NCBI GenBank assembly: GCA_022823225.1
Contig: JAJDXM010000029.1
Coordinates: 1-56,176, forward strand
Reading direction: 5' to 3'
DNA length: 56,176 bases
Source of the DNA: Gemmatimonadota bacterium
GTDB lineage: Bacteria; Gemmatimonadota; Gemmatimonadetes; Longimicrobiales; Gaopeijiaceae
Below are positions 53,223 through 56,176 of this stretch, one piece after another (within the stretch, counting starts at the first letter, position 1; every line of letters starts with the position of its first letter). Position numbers and translations under genes: made by a program. The notes under the pieces are model-generated. The model saw only the letters and a list, made by a program, of their open reading frames with translations, had not been told where the DNA came from and did not search any database.

Positions 53223-56000
53223 GTGAGGTTCGAGTCCATCCATGTCAGCCGCTACGGCTGTCTGGCGGATCTCTCGACGGGCGACGAGGCTCTTGGGTCG
53301 ATCGTGGTGGTTCTCGGCCCCAACGAAAGCGGCAAGTCCACCTTCTTTTCCTTCCTGACCACGCTCCTCTACGGCTTCCATCCGGCTACGCGCGCAAGTC
53401 ACCCCTTCACCCCGTGGGCGGGCGGCGACTGCGAGGGGCGGGCCGCGCTCCGGCTGGACGACGGCACCGCGCAGGAGGTCAGCCGCCGCCTGATGTCGAG
53501 CGCCCGCGGGCTGCTCACCACCGACGGCCGGACCGACAACATCCGCAACCGGCCGCTGGAGGCCGTCGGGCATGTGACGCCCGTCGTGTTCCGGCAGGTC
53601 TACGCGCTTACGCTGGCGGAGCTGGCGGGGCTCGAAGGCGAGAGCTGGGCACTGGTGCAGGACCGCCTGGTCGGCGCGATGGGCGTGAAGGATCTTCGGC
53701 CGGCCAGATCGGTCGCGGCGGAGTTCGAAAAGGAGGCCAATCGGCTGTGGCGGCCCGACAACCGCGGCCGTCCGCGGGTACGCGAGCTGCGAAGCGAACT
53801 CGCCGATCTGAACGAGCGGAGGCGGCGGGCGCTGGAGACGGACGGCCTTCTGCGGAAGACCGCGCGCGAGCGGGCCGAGGCCGAGGAGGAGCTTGCCGAG
53901 CTGCGCCGGGAACGCGAGCGCGAGCAGGAGCGGAGCGAACGTCTGGAGCACCGGCTGAACCGACTGTTGCCGGTGCGCCGCTCTCTGGCGCGAATCTCGG
54001 AACTTCGCCGCGATGCCGGGCCGCCCGAGGCGCTGAAGACCTTGCCGGACGATCCCCCGGGGCGGCTGGAGGCGCTGCGCAACCGCCGCCTGGAAGCCGG
54101 AGTGAAGACCGAGGAGTGCGACCGGGAGGCGGCGCTGTGCCAGGAGACGCTGGACGAGTACCGGGAGCGCTACCAAAGGGTGGCCGAGGCGGAGGATGCC
54201 GTGCGGGATGCGGCCGCCGGAATGGTGGCGATGGCGGGCATGAGGAAGGAGCTCGACGCGGCCACCAGGGAGGTGGCGGAGCTCGAAGCCGCCTGCACCG
54301 GGCAGGGCGCGGAGCTCTTTACGGTGCCCTGGGACGAGATTCCGCCGGGCGACTACGCGGAAATCCCGCATGGGGAGCTGCGCGAGCGGGTGGCCGAATA
54401 CGGGAAGTCGCGCGAGAGGCTGCTGGCGCAGCAGCAGAACGAGAACGGTGACGACAACGCGCGGGTGCCGCCCCTGACCCGGCCGGGATGGGGCTCGCTG
54501 GCGGCCGGACTTGTCCTCCTGGTCGGAGGTCTGGGACTGGGGGCCTGGCCCCTGTTCTTCGAGGATATCGCGCTGCGGGTGCCGGGCGGGACGGAGTTGA
54601 CTGCGAACCTGGCGCTCATCGCCGCCCTGTTCCTGGTCGCGGCCGGGCTGACCACCGTCGTGGTGCGGGCCGACAGGAAGCGCCGCCACTCCAGGTACAC
54701 CGACGCGCTCGCCGAGGCCGCGCGGCAGAGGAAGACGAGAATCGCCCTGCTGACAGGCAAGGAGAAGGAGGCGCGCGAGGGGGTTCGGACCCTCGTCGCC
54801 GCGCTGCCGGTCGCCGACGCCCACCTCGAGGCGCCGGGACTCGAACTGCCGGCGGCACTTGAGAGGGTCACGGAACTCGCCGAGCGGCTGCAGAAGCGCA
54901 GGCAGGACGTGGAGCGGCGCCGCGAAGAGATCGCGGACGCCAGCGCGCGGATCGCCGAAGTGCGCGCGGCGCTGGCGTTTCATTCCGGTGGCGAAACGCC
55001 GGTGGCCGCCCGCGTGCTCAACTCGCTCCTGGCCGCGGCGATCAAGTCCAGGGAGGCCGCGGGCGCGTCCGAGCAGCAGCTTGCGCGGATCAACGCCGAG
55101 CGGGAGCGCGCGGAGGCGGAAAGAAGCGCGGCCGCCACGCAGCTCGGCGAACTGGAGGAACAGTTGGCGCCCTTCGCCGAGGACGATCCCGAGCGAGCTG
55201 CTCGGATTGCCGCCGACCGCCTCGAATGCCGGCGCCGGGCGAGCCAGCTGCGGCAGGAGCTGGAGCGGGCTCATCCGGACCTCGACGATATTGCCGCGGA
55301 GGTCGCGGCGGCCGAGGCCGAAGGCGAGAGCTGGGAAGGGCTACCGGAGAAGCTGGACGATTCGTACACCAGGCGCGAGGACCTCGCCAACCGCGCAGAG
55401 CGGCTTCAGGCGAAGATCGGGCGGCTGGAGACCGAGATCGAGCATCTGCGCAAGGGCGATACTGCCGACAGGATCGAGGGCCGGATCGAAGTCGTCAGGC
55501 AGCGGGTGCGGGAAGCGAAGGAAGGCCGCGACCGGGCCTTCGTCCTCGCCCGTGTGGTTCGCGAAGCCGACCGCCGCTTCCGCGACGAGAACCAGCCCGA
55601 GCTGCTCCTGCGCGCCAGCCGCTACCTCAGCGAGGTCACGCACGGCCGCTACGACCGGATCGAACTGGGCGACCCCGGCGACGAGTCCTTCCAACTGCGC
55701 GAGCCGGCAGGCACCCGGACCCGCAAGGTGGGCGAAGCGCTATCGCAGGGCACGAAGGAGCAGGTCTACCTCGCGCTGAGGCTCGCGATCATCGGCCACC
55801 TCGACGCCGACCGCGAGCGGATCCCGCTCTTCATGGACGAGACGCTGGTCAACTGGGACGCCTGGCGCCGCGACCGCGCCTTCGGGATCCTGGAGCGCGT
55901 CGCCGCCGAGCGCCAGGTCTTCATATTCACCTGTCACCCCGCAATGGCGGCCGAGATGGAGGACCGGGGGGGAAGGATCATTCCGCTGGCGGAGGTTTAG
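53223..56000 (+). CDS. SbcC/YhaN-like AAA ATPase with central membrane helices
   Basis: A 925-residue SMC-like ATPase. GTG start at 53223. Walker A LGPNESGKST (31-40), long Arg/Glu-rich coiled coils, and a C-terminal lobe with GEALSQGTKEQVYLALRLAI (signature) and FMDETLVNWD (Walker B). Two hydrophobic helices lie in the middle (LAAGLVLLVGGLGLGAWPLF and LALIAALFLVAAGLTTVVV), as in YhaN-type proteins, so the complex may be tethered to the membrane. Partner of the upstream phosphoesterase. Confidence 0.9.
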   Translation: MRFESIHVSRYGCLADLSTGDEALGSIVVVLGPNESGKSTFFSFLTTLLYGFHPATRASHPFTPWAGGDCEGRAALRLDDGTAQEVSRRLMSSARGLLTTDGRTDNIRNRPLEAVGHVTPVVFRQVYALTLAELAGLEGESWALVQDRLVGAMGVKDLRPARSVAAEFEKEANRLWRPDNRGRPRVRELRSELADLNERRRRALETDGLLRKTARERAEAEEELAELRREREREQERSERLEHRLNRLLPVRRSLARISELRRDAGPPEALKTLPDDPPGRLEALRNRRLEAGVKTEECDREAALCQETLDEYRERYQRVAEAEDAVRDAAAGMVAMAGMRKELDAATREVAELEAACTGQGAELFTVPWDEIPPGDYAEIPHGELRERVAEYGKSRERLLAQQQNENGDDNARVPPLTRPGWGSLAAGLVLLVGGLGLGAWPLFFEDIALRVPGGTELTANLALIAALFLVAAGLTTVVVRADRKRRHSRYTDALAEAARQRKTRIALLTGKEKEAREGVRTLVAALPVADAHLEAPGLELPAALERVTELAERLQKRRQDVERRREEIADASARIAEVRAALAFHSGGETPVAARVLNSLLAAAIKSREAAGASEQQLARINAERERAEAERSAAATQLGELEEQLAPFAEDDPERAARIAADRLECRRRASQLRQELERAHPDLDDIAAEVAAAEAEGESWEGLPEKLDDSYTRREDLANRAERLQAKIGRLETEIEHLRKGDTADRIEGRIEVVRQRVREAKEGRDRAFVLARVVREADRRFRDENQPELLLRASRYLSEVTHGRYDRIELGDPGDESFQLREPAGTRTRKVGEALSQGTKEQVYLALRLAIIGHLDADRERIPLFMDETLVNWDAWRRDRAFGILERVAAERQVFIFTCHPAMAAEMEDRGGRIIPLAEV

Positions 56001-56176
56001 CAGTCCGTGGATAATCTCCGCGTAGCACCGAGGGAGGCGAGGCGCCGGGCTGGCAGGTTGCTGGTGGCGAAAATCACGGCAAGAAGTCACGTAAGTCCAA
56101 TCAGGACTGCACGATCTGCGCTTCTTGCCGTTGGATCATAGCGAGTTCCGCCGAGCGCGAACAGCAAGAGAGTCGC
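56001..56176. other. Window end, nothing recognised
   Basis: No gene, RNA or clear repeat seen in these 176 bases after the ATPase stop. Confidence 0.5.

Overview
The window is a high-GC chromosomal segment (no rRNA or tRNA seen) from a Gram-negative bacterium. Evidence for two membranes is a TonB-dependent receptor and several lipoproteins. The mix of a tricorn-like S41 protease, two large secreted M14 peptidases, a secreted beta-lactamase-fold hydrolase, six-bladed-propeller lipoproteins and many toxin-antitoxin (TA) modules fits Gemmatimonadota or a related environmental lineage. That placement is inference only.

Layout. 1-1.7 kb: a tyrosine recombinase with a dead fragment of a second one beside it. 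1.8-4.0 kb: a leucine-rich-repeat/zinc-metalloprotease fusion whose 5' end looks cut off. 4.1-7.5 kb (minus strand): an apparent operon of membrane-anchored thioredoxin-like protein, small disulfide-rich secreted peptide, two propeller-type lipoproteins and a DoxX-family membrane protein. 7.7-11.1 kb: tricorn-like protease. 11.2-17.7 kb: four TA modules around an M14 peptidase. 18.0-33.8 kb: a molybdenum hydroxylase (CO-dehydrogenase-like, form II) system. It comprises the coxSLM subunits, a MoxR/CoxD-like ATPase, a CoxE-like VWA protein, an XdhC/CoxF-type maturation protein split over two genes, and a SufU-like scaffold. It is interrupted by more TA modules (some broken), a secreted beta-lactamase-fold hydrolase, a Tat-exported aminotransferase, a class II photolyase and an amidase. 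34-37 kb: an orphan HipB-like regulator, a MITE-like structured element, and a cobalamin riboswitch driving a BtuB-like receptor. 37.6-41.4 kb: a second M14 peptidase and a CPBP membrane protease. 41.4-45.6 kb: a Phd/VapC module whose toxin is fused in frame to a propeller lipoprotein, followed by a second, partly decayed propeller/small-Cys-rich-protein cluster. 46-56 kb: housekeeping-like genes (Ppx/GppA phosphatase, giant NAD-glutamate dehydrogenase, SbcD/SbcC-like nuclease pair).

The most interesting candidates are: (1) the two clusters pairing six-bladed-propeller lipoproteins with small secreted Cys-rich proteins and thioredoxin-like anchors, whose logic recalls, but is not, the methylamine dehydrogenase (mau) system; (2) a common leaderless promoter geometry in front of five unrelated TA modules; (3) repeated in-frame fusion or deletion of TA toxins while the antitoxin stays intact, twice with a lipoprotein gene joined to a toxin stub; (4) a 191-bp element with 14-bp perfect terminal inverted repeats and nested hairpins.
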